NCBI RefSeq assembly: GCF_014192375.1
Contig: NZ_JACHXV010000005.1
Coordinates: 186,001-250,000 of the forward strand
Length of the DNA stretch: 64,000 nt
From: Endobacter medicaginis
GTDB taxonomy: Bacteria; Pseudomonadota; Alphaproteobacteria; Acetobacterales; Acetobacteraceae
Direction: 5' to 3'
Shown: positions 1 to 8,920 of the stretch, piece by piece
Numbering within the stretch: position 1 is the first letter of the stretch
How the letters are laid out: each line of letters begins with the position of its first letter
Position numbers and translations under genes: made by a program
The notes under the pieces: generated by a model
The model's database searches: none
What the model was told of the DNA's origin: nothing
Seen by the model: the letters and a program-made list of their open reading frames with translations, nothing else

Positions 1-96
1 GTTGGACAGCTCGGCATAGGCGGTATTGGACCGTGCGAACGGGATCCGGCTGCCGCCCAGGATGGCGACGCGACGCGGAAGGGGGGCGCTGGACAT
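1..96 (-). CDS. Acetyl-CoA C-acetyltransferase (thiolase), N-terminal fragment
   Basis: Only the first 32 codons are inside the window; the gene continues past the left edge. The translation begins MSSAPLPRRVAILGGSRIPF and continues ARSNTAYAELSN, the N-terminal strand of FadI/FadA-type thiolases. These enzymes cleave 3-ketoacyl-CoA to acetyl-CoA plus a shortened acyl-CoA. It is the last visible gene of the minus-strand operon that also encodes the MaoC hydratase, long FabG and acyl-CoA dehydrogenase, so all four beta-oxidation steps are represented. The assignment rests on a short segment plus context. Confidence 0.75.
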   Translation of the reverse strand, partial: MSSAPLPRRVAILGGSRIPFARSNTAYAELSN

Positions 97-115
97 GAGT
101 TCCTCGGTTCGATGA

Positions 116-1015
116 TCAGGCAGTGAAGGTCAGCAAGCCGCGCAGATGCGGCCTGGCGGCGGATCTGTCGCGCAGATCGAGGATGGTGGTGTCGCCGTCG
201 ACGGTGGACAGCAGGATCTCGCTGCCCGGCAGGAAGGCCGGCAGCTTGAACGCCGTGTCATAATCGAGGGAGGTCACCGGTCGCGCGGGCAGCGCTGCGG
301 CGAGGCAGCGTGCGGCGTTCCACATGCCGTGGATGATCGGCCGCTTGAAGCCGAGCAGGCGCGCGCCGATGCGCGAGGTGTGGATCGGGTTCGTGTCGCC
401 CGACACCGCGGCGTAGCGCCGGCCGAGATTGGCGGCCAGACGCAGCCTGGCGAGGACACGCAGTGGCTGCGGACCCGGTGTCTGGCTCTGCTCGCGTTCC
501 CCGGCCGGGTTGCGGACGCCGCGGACGAGGTACGTGGAGGTGCTTTGCCAGACCAGTTCGCCGCCACGGCGCGCCAGCGCCTCGACGATGAAGGCCTGGC
601 CGCGCGGATGCGCCACAAAGCCGGCAAAACCCACCTCGATGTCCAGCGCCTCGCCGAACGAGAGCTTTGCGTGCTGGCGGATGCGGTTGCGCAGATGCAC
701 AAGCCCGATCAGCGGATAGGGGAAATCGGCGCGCATCATCAACGCCATGTGCAGCGGGAAGGCGAGGATATGCGGCCAGGTCGGCGGCACCCCCTGCTCG
801 GGCGCAAAGCCGCAGACGCGGGCATATTTCGTCGCTGCCCGTTCGTCGAGCCGTGTCTTCTCTCGCAGCAGACGGGTGGTGGGCAGGCTGGCGCCGGGAC
901 CCGGCTTGCGGCGCAGGCTGCGAAGGCCGGCGAGCGCGATCTGGCGCGGCGTCGGCAGGTCCCTGATCACCTGCACGGGCGCGGCCAACAGGGAGGTTTC
1001 ACCGTCCATCTGCAT
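116..1015 (-). CDS. MaoC-like enoyl-CoA hydratase / hydroxyacyl dehydratase (HtdX-like)
   Basis: A 299-residue hot-dog-fold protein. The C-terminal half carries the hydratase-2 signature around AAVSGDTNPIHTS, with the Asp and His that hydrate enoyl thioesters, and ends with the FKRPIIHGMW segment typical of MaoC proteins. The N-terminal half looks like a degenerate hot-dog domain, as in HtdX-type double-domain enzymes of about 280-300 residues. The frame is open further upstream, but the start at 1015 (MQMDGE) is preceded by GGAGAG and lies just after the fabG stop. A second ATG at 1009 is equally well placed. It is inferred to act on acyl-CoA intermediates made by the adjacent dehydrogenase. 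Confidence 0.85.
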   Translation of the reverse strand: MQMDGETSLLAAPVQVIRDLPTPRQIALAGLRSLRRKPGPGASLPTTRLLREKTRLDERAATKYARVCGFAPEQGVPPTWPHILAFPLHMALMMRADFPYPLIGLVHLRNRIRQHAKLSFGEALDIEVGFAGFVAHPRGQAFIVEALARRGGELVWQSTSTYLVRGVRNPAGEREQSQTPGPQPLRVLARLRLAANLGRRYAAVSGDTNPIHTSRIGARLLGFKRPIIHGMWNAARCLAAALPARPVTSLDYDTAFKLPAFLPGSEILLSTVDGDTTILDLRDRSAARPHLRGLLTFTA

Positions 1016-1025
1016 CTCTCTCCGT

Positions 1026-2435
1026 TCAGGCGCCGAGCAGGCTCTGGCCGCAGACGCGGACCACCGCGCCGTTGATGCCGCCGCTGCCCGGATGGGCGAA
1101 CCAGGCGATGGTCTCGGCGACATCGACCGGCAGGCCCCCCTGGCTCATCGAATTCATCCGCCGTCCTGCCTCGCGGATCGCGAACGGGATCGCCGCCGTC
1201 ATCTGCGTCTCGATGAAGCCGGGGGCGACGGCATTGACCGTCACGCCCTCGGTCGCCGCCAACGGTGCGAGCTTGCCGACCGCGCCGATCAGTGCGGCCT
1301 TCGACAGCGCATAGTTGCTCTGGCCGAGATTGCCGGCAATGCCCGACAGCGATGAGACGAACACCACGCGGCCGTTCGGCCGGATAGCTTTCGCCACCAG
1401 CAGCTTCTCGGTGATGTGCAGGGGGGCGGCGAAATTCACGTCCAGCACGCTGTCCCATTGCGACGCGCTCATCTTGGCAATGGTCTTGTCGCGGGTGATG
1501 CCGGCATTGTGCACCACCACGTCGTAGCCGCCACGCCCGGCGGCATCGGCGGCGATCGCGTCCTGTGCGTCGGGGCTGGTGATGTCGAGTGCGAGCGCCG
1601 CACCGCCGAGGCGTTCTGCATGTTTGGCGAGTTCGCTGGCGGCGGGCGGAATGTCGAGCAGCACCACCTGGGCGCCGTCGCGGGCGAAGGTCTCGGCGAT
1701 CGACAGGCCGATGCCACGCGAAGCGCCGGTGATCAGGACCGTGCGGCCGGCCTGCGATCTGGCCGGGTCGGGCCGGTCGACCACGCCGGTCACCGGCACG
1801 CCGACGCGCACCGTCTGCCCCGAGACATAGGCCGAGCGGCCGGAGAGGAAGAAACGCAGCGTGCTGTCGAGCGAGGCCTCGCCGCCGGGCTTGAGCCAGA
1901 CGAGCTGCACCGCCACCGCGCGGCGCACCTCCTTGCCGAGCGAGCGGGTGAAGCCCTCCAGCCCGCGCTGGATCGCCGCCGCCTCGATGCTGTCGGCGTC
2001 TTCCGGCGCGGTGCCGATCACCACGATGCGGCCATTGGTGGCGAGTGACCGGATGGTGTCGTGGAAGAAGGCATACAGCGCCTTCAGCCCCTCGGTATCG
2101 GCGATGGCGGTGGCGTCAAACAGCAGCGCGCCGGTACGCCCCGAATCCTCGGGCACGAAGCGGCCGGTCATCACCTCATGGCGTCCCGCGGCGAGACGCC
2201 AGTCGGCGCTGTCGGGGTGATACAGCGTCACCGCGCCCATCGCCCGCAGGGCGGAGGCGAGGAAATCCTCGATCTTCGAGCCTGGAGCGGCACCAACCAC
2301 CACCGGCCCGCGCAGCTCCGGCTTGCCGGGACGGTAGCGGACCAGCGGGATCGGTTGCGGCAGGCCGAGCGTGCCGGTCAGCCATTTGCCGAAACCCGAG
2401 CTCGAGAAAGAGAGGTACTGGTCCTGGGACGCCAT
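1026..2435 (-). CDS. Long-form 3-oxoacyl-(ACP/CoA) reductase, FabG4-like
   Basis: This 469-residue protein is about twice the length of classical FabG. Residues 1-220 form an N-terminal flavodoxin-like segment and the catalytic short-chain dehydrogenase domain follows. It has the nucleotide motif TGASRGIG (236-243), NAG (310-312), a Ser near 362 and the catalytic Tyr375/Lys379 in YALSK. The family reduces 3-oxoacyl thioesters or runs in reverse on 3-hydroxyacyl-CoA. The long form is known from Mycobacterium FabG4, which is also next to a MaoC protein. The start overlaps the fadE stop by one base (TAATG), so translation is probably coupled. Confidence 0.88.
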   Translation of the reverse strand: MASQDQYLSFSSSGFGKWLTGTLGLPQPIPLVRYRPGKPELRGPVVVGAAPGSKIEDFLASALRAMGAVTLYHPDSADWRLAAGRHEVMTGRFVPEDSGRTGALLFDATAIADTEGLKALYAFFHDTIRSLATNGRIVVIGTAPEDADSIEAAAIQRGLEGFTRSLGKEVRRAVAVQLVWLKPGGEASLDSTLRFFLSGRSAYVSGQTVRVGVPVTGVVDRPDPARSQAGRTVLITGASRGIGLSIAETFARDGAQVVLLDIPPAASELAKHAERLGGAALALDITSPDAQDAIAADAAGRGGYDVVVHNAGITRDKTIAKMSASQWDSVLDVNFAAPLHITEKLLVAKAIRPNGRVVFVSSLSGIAGNLGQSNYALSKAALIGAVGKLAPLAATEGVTVNAVAPGFIETQMTAAIPFAIREAGRRMNSMSQGGLPVDVAETIAWFAHPGSGGINGAVVRVCGQSLLGA

Positions 2436-4945
2436 TATTCCGCAGCCTCACGCGTGTCGGGCGTGTGCACGCCCTGCTGGAATTTCTGCAGATTCTCGGC
2501 GAGGCCGAAATCGGACGGGAAATCGTCCACCTGCACCGCCATGTCGCCGAGCTCGGCGAACTTTGCCAACAGGGCCTGTTCCTCGGCCGTGATCAGCCCC
2601 TTGCCCTGGGCATCCGCCGCCCAGGCAGCGAGCCGGGTCAGGTTCTGTGGCATGCGCAGGATCTGCCTGTTGCGGATCGCATCCTTGAGCCGCGCCTCGA
2701 TCGCCTGCACCTGCGGATACAGCGTGAAGGCGACCATGCCGGCGCCGATCTGGTCCACCTCGAGCGTGGGCGTCCACGAACCGTCGATCAGACGGGCGCG
2801 CGTCGCGCCCTGGGTCTGCAGCGCGATCGCGATCTTCGCCGCCAGACGGTCGGACGGCTTGACCAGCGGGATACCGAACGGGAAGGCGACCAGGCGCACG
2901 AAGGCTGCGGCCGGACGCGACGGGTAGTTCGCGAGAACACCCTCCAGCGCCTCGTACGCGCGGCCGATCGCATCCTGCGCGGCCCAGTGCACGAAGGGCA
3001 GATCGTCCTTCTGGCGGCCTTCCTCCTCGAAGCGCTTGAGCGTGGCGGTGAGGATGAAGAGCTGCGAGAGGATGTCGCCGAGACGCCCGGTGATGCTCTC
3101 CTTCTTCTTCAGTGCGCCGCCGAGGCTGGCCATCGACATGTCGGCCAGCAGTGCGAGCACCGTCGAGAGCCGGGTCGCGGTGCGGTAGTAGGTCGCGAGC
3201 GCGCCGGCGGCATTCGAGGGCGCTGCGATGAAGCGTCCGCCGGTCAGGCCGAAGGCGAGGGCGCGGGCGATGTTGCGGAAGACGAAGCTGACATGGCCGA
3301 AGAAGTTCTCGTCGAACGACACCAGGCCGGCCTTGCGGTCCTCGTTGCGCGCCGCCTTCATCAGCTTGAGCACGTACGGATGGCAGCGGATCGCGCCCTG
3401 ACCGAAGATGATCAGCGTGCGGGTCATGATGTTGGCACCCTCGACGGTGATGCCGATCGGAACCTGCTGATAGGCACGGGCGAGGAAGTTGCCCGGGCCC
3501 ATGCAGATGCCCTTGCCGCCGATGATGTCCATGCCGTCATTGACGACGATGCGGCCGCGCTCGGTGACGTGGTACTTCGCGATCGCCGAGATCACCGAAG
3601 GCTTCTCGCCGATATCGATCGCGTTGGCCGACAGCCGCCGTGTGGCGTCCATTGCATAGAGATGCCCGCCCATGCGGCCGAGCGGCTCGACCACGCCCTC
3701 GAACTTGCCGATCTCGAGGTTGAACTGGCGACGGATGGCCGAGTAGGCTGACACCCCGTTCACCGCCAGCTTGGCCATGCCGACATTGCTCGATGGCAGC
3801 GAGATCGCGCGGCCGGCGGCGAGGCATTCCATCAGCATGCGCCAGCCGCCGCCGATCTGGCTCTGCCCGCCGATGACGAAATCGACGGGAATGAACACGT
3901 CGTCGCCCTGGGTGGGGCCGTTCTGGAACACCGCGTTCAGCGGCCAGTGGCGGCGCCCGATCACCACGCCGGGATGATCGCGCGGGATCAGCGCGCAGGT
4001 GATGCCGATCTCGCGTTTCGCACCGAGCAGGCCGTCCGGATCCTCGGCCCGGAACGCCAGGCCGAGCACGGTCGCGACCGGGGCGAGCGTGATGTAGCGC
4101 TTGCGCCAAGTGACCCGGAAGCCGAGCGTGCGGCGGCCCTGATAGTCACCCATGCACACGATGCCGGTATCGGTGATCGAGGCGGCGTCCGAGCCCGCAT
4201 AGGGGTTGGTGAGCGCGAAGCAGGGGATGTCCTCGCCGCGGGCGAGACGGGGAAGATAGTGGTTCTTCTGCTCCTCGGTACCGTAATGCAGCAGCAGTTC
4301 GGCCGGGCCGAGCGAGTTCGGCACCATCACCGACACCGCGGCGGCCGACGAGCGGGTGGAGAGCTTCTGCACCACCATCGAATGCATATAGGCCGAGAAT
4401 TCGCGACCGCCGTAGCGCTTGGGGATGATCATGCCCAGGAAGCCCTTGTCCTTGGCATAGGCCCAGGCGGCGGGCGGCAGGTCCTGCCAGATCGAGGTGG
4501 CGTCCCAGTCGGAGGCGAGGTTGCACAGTTCCTCGCACTCGTTGTCGAGGAAGGACTGCTCCTCCGCGGTCAGGCTCGGGGCAGGGGTCTTCAGCAGGCG
4601 CTGCCAGTCCGGCTTGCCGGCGAACAGCTCCGCATCCCACCACACCGTGCCGGCATCGATCGCCGCCTGTTCGGTCTCGCTCATCTTCGGCATGATCTTG
4701 CGGAAGGTCGGCAGCAGCCGCGCCGAGATCAGCGTGCGCCGCAGCGGCCTGATGGCCAGGATCAGCGCCGGCAGGGCGAACACCACCGCCAGCACGATCA
4801 GCGCCGTCAGCCCGATCAGGTGCAGCGCGAATCCGGCCGCGAGCCAGATCGCGATCCCGACCAGCCAGGCGATTGCGGGCGCCTGCACGAAACTCAGGAC
4901 GAAGGCCCCGAGCAGGGCGACGATGATCCAGACAGCATCAGCCAT
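2435..4945 (-). CDS. fadE: Acyl-CoA dehydrogenase, FadE type, membrane-anchored
   Basis: An 836-residue protein close in length to enterobacterial FadE (about 814). The first 70 residues contain two or three hydrophobic segments followed by an Arg-rich patch, suggesting an inner-membrane anchor. The central part matches acyl-CoA dehydrogenase domains, with substrate- and flavin-contacting segments such as FALTNPYAGSDAAS and the later GGKGICMGPGNFL region, and the FadE-specific C-terminal extension follows. It performs the first, FAD-dependent oxidation of acyl-CoA. GAGGAG lies 8 bases before the ATG. The gene follows the TetR gene by 28 bases and overlaps fabG by one base. Confidence 0.93.
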   Translation of the reverse strand: MADAVWIIVALLGAFVLSFVQAPAIAWLVGIAIWLAAGFALHLIGLTALIVLAVVFALPALILAIRPLRRTLISARLLPTFRKIMPKMSETEQAAIDAGTVWWDAELFAGKPDWQRLLKTPAPSLTAEEQSFLDNECEELCNLASDWDATSIWQDLPPAAWAYAKDKGFLGMIIPKRYGGREFSAYMHSMVVQKLSTRSSAAAVSVMVPNSLGPAELLLHYGTEEQKNHYLPRLARGEDIPCFALTNPYAGSDAASITDTGIVCMGDYQGRRTLGFRVTWRKRYITLAPVATVLGLAFRAEDPDGLLGAKREIGITCALIPRDHPGVVIGRRHWPLNAVFQNGPTQGDDVFIPVDFVIGGQSQIGGGWRMLMECLAAGRAISLPSSNVGMAKLAVNGVSAYSAIRRQFNLEIGKFEGVVEPLGRMGGHLYAMDATRRLSANAIDIGEKPSVISAIAKYHVTERGRIVVNDGMDIIGGKGICMGPGNFLARAYQQVPIGITVEGANIMTRTLIIFGQGAIRCHPYVLKLMKAARNEDRKAGLVSFDENFFGHVSFVFRNIARALAFGLTGGRFIAAPSNAAGALATYYRTATRLSTVLALLADMSMASLGGALKKKESITGRLGDILSQLFILTATLKRFEEEGRQKDDLPFVHWAAQDAIGRAYEALEGVLANYPSRPAAAFVRLVAFPFGIPLVKPSDRLAAKIAIALQTQGATRARLIDGSWTPTLEVDQIGAGMVAFTLYPQVQAIEARLKDAIRNRQILRMPQNLTRLAAWAADAQGKGLITAEEQALLAKFAELGDMAVQVDDFPSDFGLAENLQKFQQGVHTPDTREAAE

Positions 4946-4973
4946 GACCTGAACTCCTCAAAATGCCGAGACG

Positions 4974-5747
4974 CTACTCGGCGGCATCCATCTGCAATGA
5001 AGCTGCGACACCCTCGGGCCGGTCCGTGTTCGGCCCGGAGAGCGAGAAGACGTCGTCGAAGATGCGCAGCCGCGCATCCGTCCGGGCCGGCGCCATCAGC
5101 GCACCGGCCATCAGATTGCCGAACGAGGCCAGGATGGCGATCTCGCTCGAAGCGGTGGGAATGTCCGTGCCGTCGCGCCCGAAGGCCACCAGCACCTCGC
5201 GCAGCCCGCTGCCGGCCACCACGCCTGCCACCGCCTTCATCACGAAGGACAGCCGCAGTTTCAGATCCGGCAGCGCGAGTTCCGGCAGGCTGCGCGCGAA
5301 ACCGGCCAGGAAGCGGCGCTGGGTGGCGTCGTAGCGCGACTTGAGCAGCCCGGTGACCAGCGGCGAGGCGTCCGAATAGACGCGGCCGAGGAACCGCATG
5401 CGCTCGTAGCCCGATTCCCCCGCTTCCCGGGCCTGATGCAGTGCCGGCACGAACAGCGCCGCCAGCATGTGCTCGCAGGCAAGACGTTCGCCCCAGCGCG
5501 CCTCGCAGGCGTCGAGAAGCCGGTCGCGCGCCGCGTTGAGCGGATCGAGTCGGCGTTCGAGCATCGCTCGCAGCAGATTGTCGCGGCTGCCGAAATGATA
5601 GTTGACCGCGGCCAGGTTCGCGCGGGCCGCCGCCGTCACCGGGCGCAGCGAGACGCCGTCGACGCCGTGCTCGACATACAGCCGCTCTGCCGCATCGAGG
5701 ATGCGGTTCTTGGTGTCGCTTTCCGGAGCTTTGCGCTTCTCGGCCAC
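4974..5747 (-). CDS. TetR/AcrR-family regulator, PsrA-like
   Basis: A 257-residue one-component regulator. The N-terminal helix-turn-helix reads NRILDAAERLYVEHG through SLRPVTAAARANLAAVNYHFGS, strikingly like PsrA/FadR-type regulators of fatty-acid degradation, which release DNA on binding long-chain acyl-CoA. I chose the GTG start at 5747 because AGGAAA precedes it at good spacing; an ATG at 5765 would overlap that ribosome site. It is the first gene of the beta-oxidation operon, so it probably autoregulates and represses the whole unit. A perfect palindrome about 60 bases upstream is a candidate operator. Confidence 0.88.
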   Translation of the reverse strand: MAEKRKAPESDTKNRILDAAERLYVEHGVDGVSLRPVTAAARANLAAVNYHFGSRDNLLRAMLERRLDPLNAARDRLLDACEARWGERLACEHMLAALFVPALHQAREAGESGYERMRFLGRVYSDASPLVTGLLKSRYDATQRRFLAGFARSLPELALPDLKLRLSFVMKAVAGVVAGSGLREVLVAFGRDGTDIPTASSEIAILASFGNLMAGALMAPARTDARLRIFDDVFSLSGPNTDRPEGVAASLQMDAAE

Positions 5748-5807
5748 GCGTTGTTTCCTCCACAACGTGTCCGGACCCTAGACCCGGCCGGCCGGGCGAT
5801 CAAGCGG

Positions 5808-5820
5808 TCGTTTCAAACGA
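5808..5820. promoter_or_regulatory. Candidate TetR operator, palindrome TCGTTTCAAACGA
   Basis: A perfect inverted repeat with six-base arms (TCGTTT / AAACGA) around a central C, in the 134-base divergent gap between the TetR operon and gloA. Its GTTT/AAAC core resembles sites bound by PsrA-type repressors, which also use AAAC/GTTT half-sites. Assignment to this TetR protein is by position only. Confidence 0.55.
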
Positions 5821-5881
5821 TTGTGTGAAGGTATGCTGCGACCGGTTGCCGGGGTTCCGGCGCCGCGATAGCCTGCCCCTG

Positions 5882-6274
5882 ATGGCAAAGATGATCCACA
5901 GCATGATCCGCGTCGCCGACGCGGCGCGGTCGCTCGAGTTCTATGGGCGCGCGCTCGGCCTGAGCGTGAGGGACCGCTACGATTTCGATGATTTCTCGCT
6001 GCTCTACCTGCGTGACGCGGAGGGCGAGTTCGAACTCGAACTGACCGTCAATGCCGGACGCGACGGCTACACGATCGGTGACGGCTACGGTCATCTTGCG
6101 GTCTCGGTGGCCGATGTGGAGGCCGAGCACGCGCGCCATACCGAGGCCGGCCTGTCGCCGACGCCGCTGAAGACCCTGCAGCATCAGGGCCGCGATCTGG
6201 CGCGGTTCTTCTTCCTGACCGACCCCGACGGATACAAGATCGAGGTGTTGCAGCGGGGCGGCCGGTACCTCTGA
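5882..6274 (+). CDS. gloA: Lactoylglutathione lyase (glyoxalase I), VOC family
   Basis: A 130-residue protein aligning over its whole length with GloA. It has MIHSMIRV near the N-terminus (metal-ligand His), ELELTVN (Glu), GYGHLAVSV (His) and DPDGYKIEVL (Glu), the four expected metal ligands. It isomerises the methylglyoxal-glutathione hemithioacetal to S-lactoylglutathione. The frame opens earlier at 5825, but the family normally begins at MAKMIH, chosen here; no strong ribosome site is visible. Convergent with the iron alcohol dehydrogenase, 15 bases apart. Confidence 0.92.
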   Translation: MAKMIHSMIRVADAARSLEFYGRALGLSVRDRYDFDDFSLLYLRDAEGEFELELTVNAGRDGYTIGDGYGHLAVSVADVEAEHARHTEAGLSPTPLKTLQHQGRDLARFFFLTDPDGYKIEVLQRGGRYL

Positions 6275-6289
6275 ACCGAACCCGCGCGC

Positions 6290-7441
6290 TCAATAGGCGG
6301 CGCGATACAGGGCGAGGGCATCGGCCTCGTCGAGCTCGACCGGATTGTTGACCAGCAGCCGCGTCTGCTTCATCGCGTCGGCCGCCAGCAAGGCGAGGCT
6401 GTTGTCTGTGACACCGACATCCCGCAGCCGGCGCGGAGCACCGCTGTCGTCGAGCAGCGCCTGCATGTGGGCGGCGAACGCCTCGGCCCGCTCGCCGGCG
6501 GTCCCACGCCCGGAAATGCCGACCACGTCGGCGAGTTCCGCATAGAGCCCGGCCGCGGCGGCGGCGTTGAAGCGCAGCACCGGCGCCAGCATCAGCGCGT
6601 TCGAAAGCCCATGCGGGACATGATAATGGCCGCCGAGCGGGTAGGCGAGCGCATGCACCGCCGCGACCGGGGCGTTGGCGAAGGCCTGTCCGGCCAGCAT
6701 CGCGCCAAGCAGCATCGCCTCGCGCGCGGCGCGGTCGGTGCCGTCGCGGCAGGCAGCGAGCAGGTTGCCCGACAGCAGGCGCAGCGCCTCGCGGGCCAAG
6801 GCGTCGGAAAGCGGGTTCTTACGATGCCGGCTGGTATAGGCCTCGATCGCGTGCACCATCGCGTCGATGCCGGTGGCCGCGGTGTGCAGCGCCGGCAGCC
6901 CGAGCGTGAGCTGTGCGTCCAGCAACACGAAATCGGCGAACAGCTGGTCGGCCACCACGCCCATCTTGGTGGTCTCACCGGTGGTGATGATCGAGATGTT
7001 GGTAACCTCGGAGCCCGTGCCCGCGGTGGTCGGCACCAGCACCAGCGGTGCGCGGGAGCCCTTGACCTTGCCGATACCGTAGAGCGCGTCCAGCGTCTGC
7101 TCCGAGCGCAGCAGCACGGCGACCAGCTTGGCGATGTCGAGCGACGAGCCGCCGCCGAGCCCGATCACCAGCCCGGCATCGAACGTCCTTGCCTGCGCGA
7201 CCGCCGACAGCACCACCGCCTCCGGCGGGTCGGCGACCACCGCGTCGAAGACCTCGACCGCGAAGCCGGCCCCGGTCAGGCTGGCCAGCACGGGGGCAAG
7301 CAGGCCCGCCTGCACCAGCCCCGCATCGCTGACCACCAGCGCCCGGCGCGCCTGCCAGCGCGGGGCGAGCATCGGCCCCAGCCGGGCAGCGCCGCCCCAT
7401 TCCATGGCGATCGACGCCACGGTGCGGAATTCGAAACCCAT
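6290..7441 (-). CDS. Iron-containing alcohol dehydrogenase, probable 4-hydroxybutyrate dehydrogenase
   Basis: A 383-residue group III alcohol dehydrogenase. NAD-binding GGGSSLDIAK is near residue 100. Metal-ligand motifs are GIDAMVHAIEAYTS (Asp and His) and YPLGGHYHVPHGLSNAL (two His). The family oxidises primary alcohols to aldehydes with NAD. Its ATG overlaps the stop of the upstream succinate-semialdehyde dehydrogenase by one base (TGATG). That suggests a two-step conversion of 4-hydroxybutyrate to succinate semialdehyde to succinate; the substrate is inferred from this pairing, not from residues. Confidence 0.87.
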   Translation of the reverse strand: MGFEFRTVASIAMEWGGAARLGPMLAPRWQARRALVVSDAGLVQAGLLAPVLASLTGAGFAVEVFDAVVADPPEAVVLSAVAQARTFDAGLVIGLGGGSSLDIAKLVAVLLRSEQTLDALYGIGKVKGSRAPLVLVPTTAGTGSEVTNISIITTGETTKMGVVADQLFADFVLLDAQLTLGLPALHTAATGIDAMVHAIEAYTSRHRKNPLSDALAREALRLLSGNLLAACRDGTDRAAREAMLLGAMLAGQAFANAPVAAVHALAYPLGGHYHVPHGLSNALMLAPVLRFNAAAAAGLYAELADVVGISGRGTAGERAEAFAAHMQALLDDSGAPRRLRDVGVTDNSLALLAADAMKQTRLLVNNPVELDEADALALYRAAY

Positions 7442-8901
7442 CAGCCGATTCCCGAGCAGAGATATTTGAGCTCCAGATACTCATCGATGCCGTGATGCGA
7501 GCCTTCCCGGCCGAGCCCGGACTGCTTGACGCCGCCGAACGGCGCGACCTCATTGGAGATCAGGCCGGTATTGTGGCCGACGATGCCGTACTCGAGCGCC
7601 TCGGCGACACGCCAGGTGCGGCGGACATCCTCGGTGTAGAAATAGGCGGCGAGACCGAATTCGGTGTCGTTGGCCATCGCCACCGCCTGCGCCTCGGTGT
7701 CGAAGCGGAACAGCGGCGCGACCGGACCGAACGTCTCCTCGCGCGCCACCCGCATCGCCTGCGTCACACCGGTGAGGATGGTCGGCTCGAAGAAGGTGCC
7801 GCCGCGCGCATGGCGATGCCCGCCGAGCAGCGTGTGCGCGCCATGGGCGAGCGCATCGGCGACATGCGCCTCGACCTTCAACACGGCGTCCTCGTCGATC
7901 AGCGGCCCGATCTGCACGTCCGGATCGGTGCCGGCGCCGACGCGCAACTGCGCCACGCGCGCGGCGAGCCTCGCTGCAAACGCGTCATGCACACCCGACT
8001 GCACATAGATCCGGTTGGCACACACGCAGGTCTGTCCGGCATTGCGGTATTTTGAGGCGATCGCACCCTCGACCGCGGCGTCGAGATCGGCATCGTCGAA
8101 GACGATGAAAGGCGCGTTGCCGCCGAGCTCCAGCGACAGTTTCTTGATCGTCGGGGCCGACTGCGCCATCAGGATCCGCCCCACCTCGGTCGAGCCGGTG
8201 AAGCTGAGCTTGCGAATGGTGTCGGAGGCGGTCAGCACGCCGCCGATGGTGCGCGCATCGCCGGTGATGATCTGCAGCACACCCGGCGGTAGTCCGGCCT
8301 CGATGGCGAGCACGCCGAGCGCCAGCGCCGTCAGCGGGGTCTGCTCCGCCGGCTTGACGATCATCGTGCAGCCGGCTGCCAAGGCGGGGCCGGCCTTGCG
8401 GGTGATCATCGCGGCGGGGAAGTTCCACGGCGTGATCGCCGCCGTCACACCGATCGGCTGGCGCAGCACAGCCAGGCGGCGGTCGACAGAAGGGCTGGGG
8501 ATCAACTCGCCATAGACGCGCTTCGCCTCCTCGGCGAACCATTCGATGAACGAGGCGGCATAGATCACCTCGCCGCGCGCCTCCGACAGCGGCTTGCCCT
8601 GTTCGGCGGTCATCAGGGCGGCGATGTCGTCGGCATGGGCGACGATCAGCTCGAACCAGCGGCGCAGCACCGCACTGCGCTCGCGGGCCGGCCGGCGCGA
8701 CCAGGCCGGCAGGGCGCGTCGGGCGGCCTCGATGGCCGTTTCCGTCTCGGCGGCGGACAGTGACGGGACATGCGCGATCACCCGCCCGTCGGCGGGATCG
8801 CGGACCGCGATCGTCGCCCCGTCGGCCGCATCGCGCCAGGCGCCGTCGATGAGGCATTGCTCGCGCAGCAGGTCCGGGATGTCTGGCAGGGTTGCGGTCA
8901 T
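7441..8901 (-). CDS. gabD: NAD(P)-dependent succinate-semialdehyde dehydrogenase
   Basis: A 486-residue aldehyde dehydrogenase of the GabD branch. Visible motifs are TPWNFPAAMITRKAGPALAA, the catalytic Glu in ELGGNAPFIVFDDADLD and the nucleophile Cys in NAGQTCVCANR. It oxidises succinate semialdehyde to succinate. The frame is open to 8949, but MTATLPD at 8901 has AGGA 8 bases upstream, and the earlier ATGs lie inside the operator palindromes. It is first in the operon with the iron alcohol dehydrogenase and divergent from an IclR regulator. Confidence 0.92.
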   Translation of the reverse strand: MTATLPDIPDLLREQCLIDGAWRDAADGATIAVRDPADGRVIAHVPSLSAAETETAIEAARRALPAWSRRPARERSAVLRRWFELIVAHADDIAALMTAEQGKPLSEARGEVIYAASFIEWFAEEAKRVYGELIPSPSVDRRLAVLRQPIGVTAAITPWNFPAAMITRKAGPALAAGCTMIVKPAEQTPLTALALGVLAIEAGLPPGVLQIITGDARTIGGVLTASDTIRKLSFTGSTEVGRILMAQSAPTIKKLSLELGGNAPFIVFDDADLDAAVEGAIASKYRNAGQTCVCANRIYVQSGVHDAFAARLAARVAQLRVGAGTDPDVQIGPLIDEDAVLKVEAHVADALAHGAHTLLGGHRHARGGTFFEPTILTGVTQAMRVAREETFGPVAPLFRFDTEAQAVAMANDTEFGLAAYFYTEDVRRTWRVAEALEYGIVGHNTGLISNEVAPFGGVKQSGLGREGSHHGIDEYLELKYLCSGIG

Positions 8902-8920
8902 GTCGGTGGTCCTGATACGT

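Noticed and set aside
2045-3751. Long open frame on the plus strand opposite fadE
   Set aside because: High GC removes stop codons from antisense frames. The translation is Arg/His/Gly-rich without domains, while the minus strand encodes an unmistakable acyl-CoA dehydrogenase.
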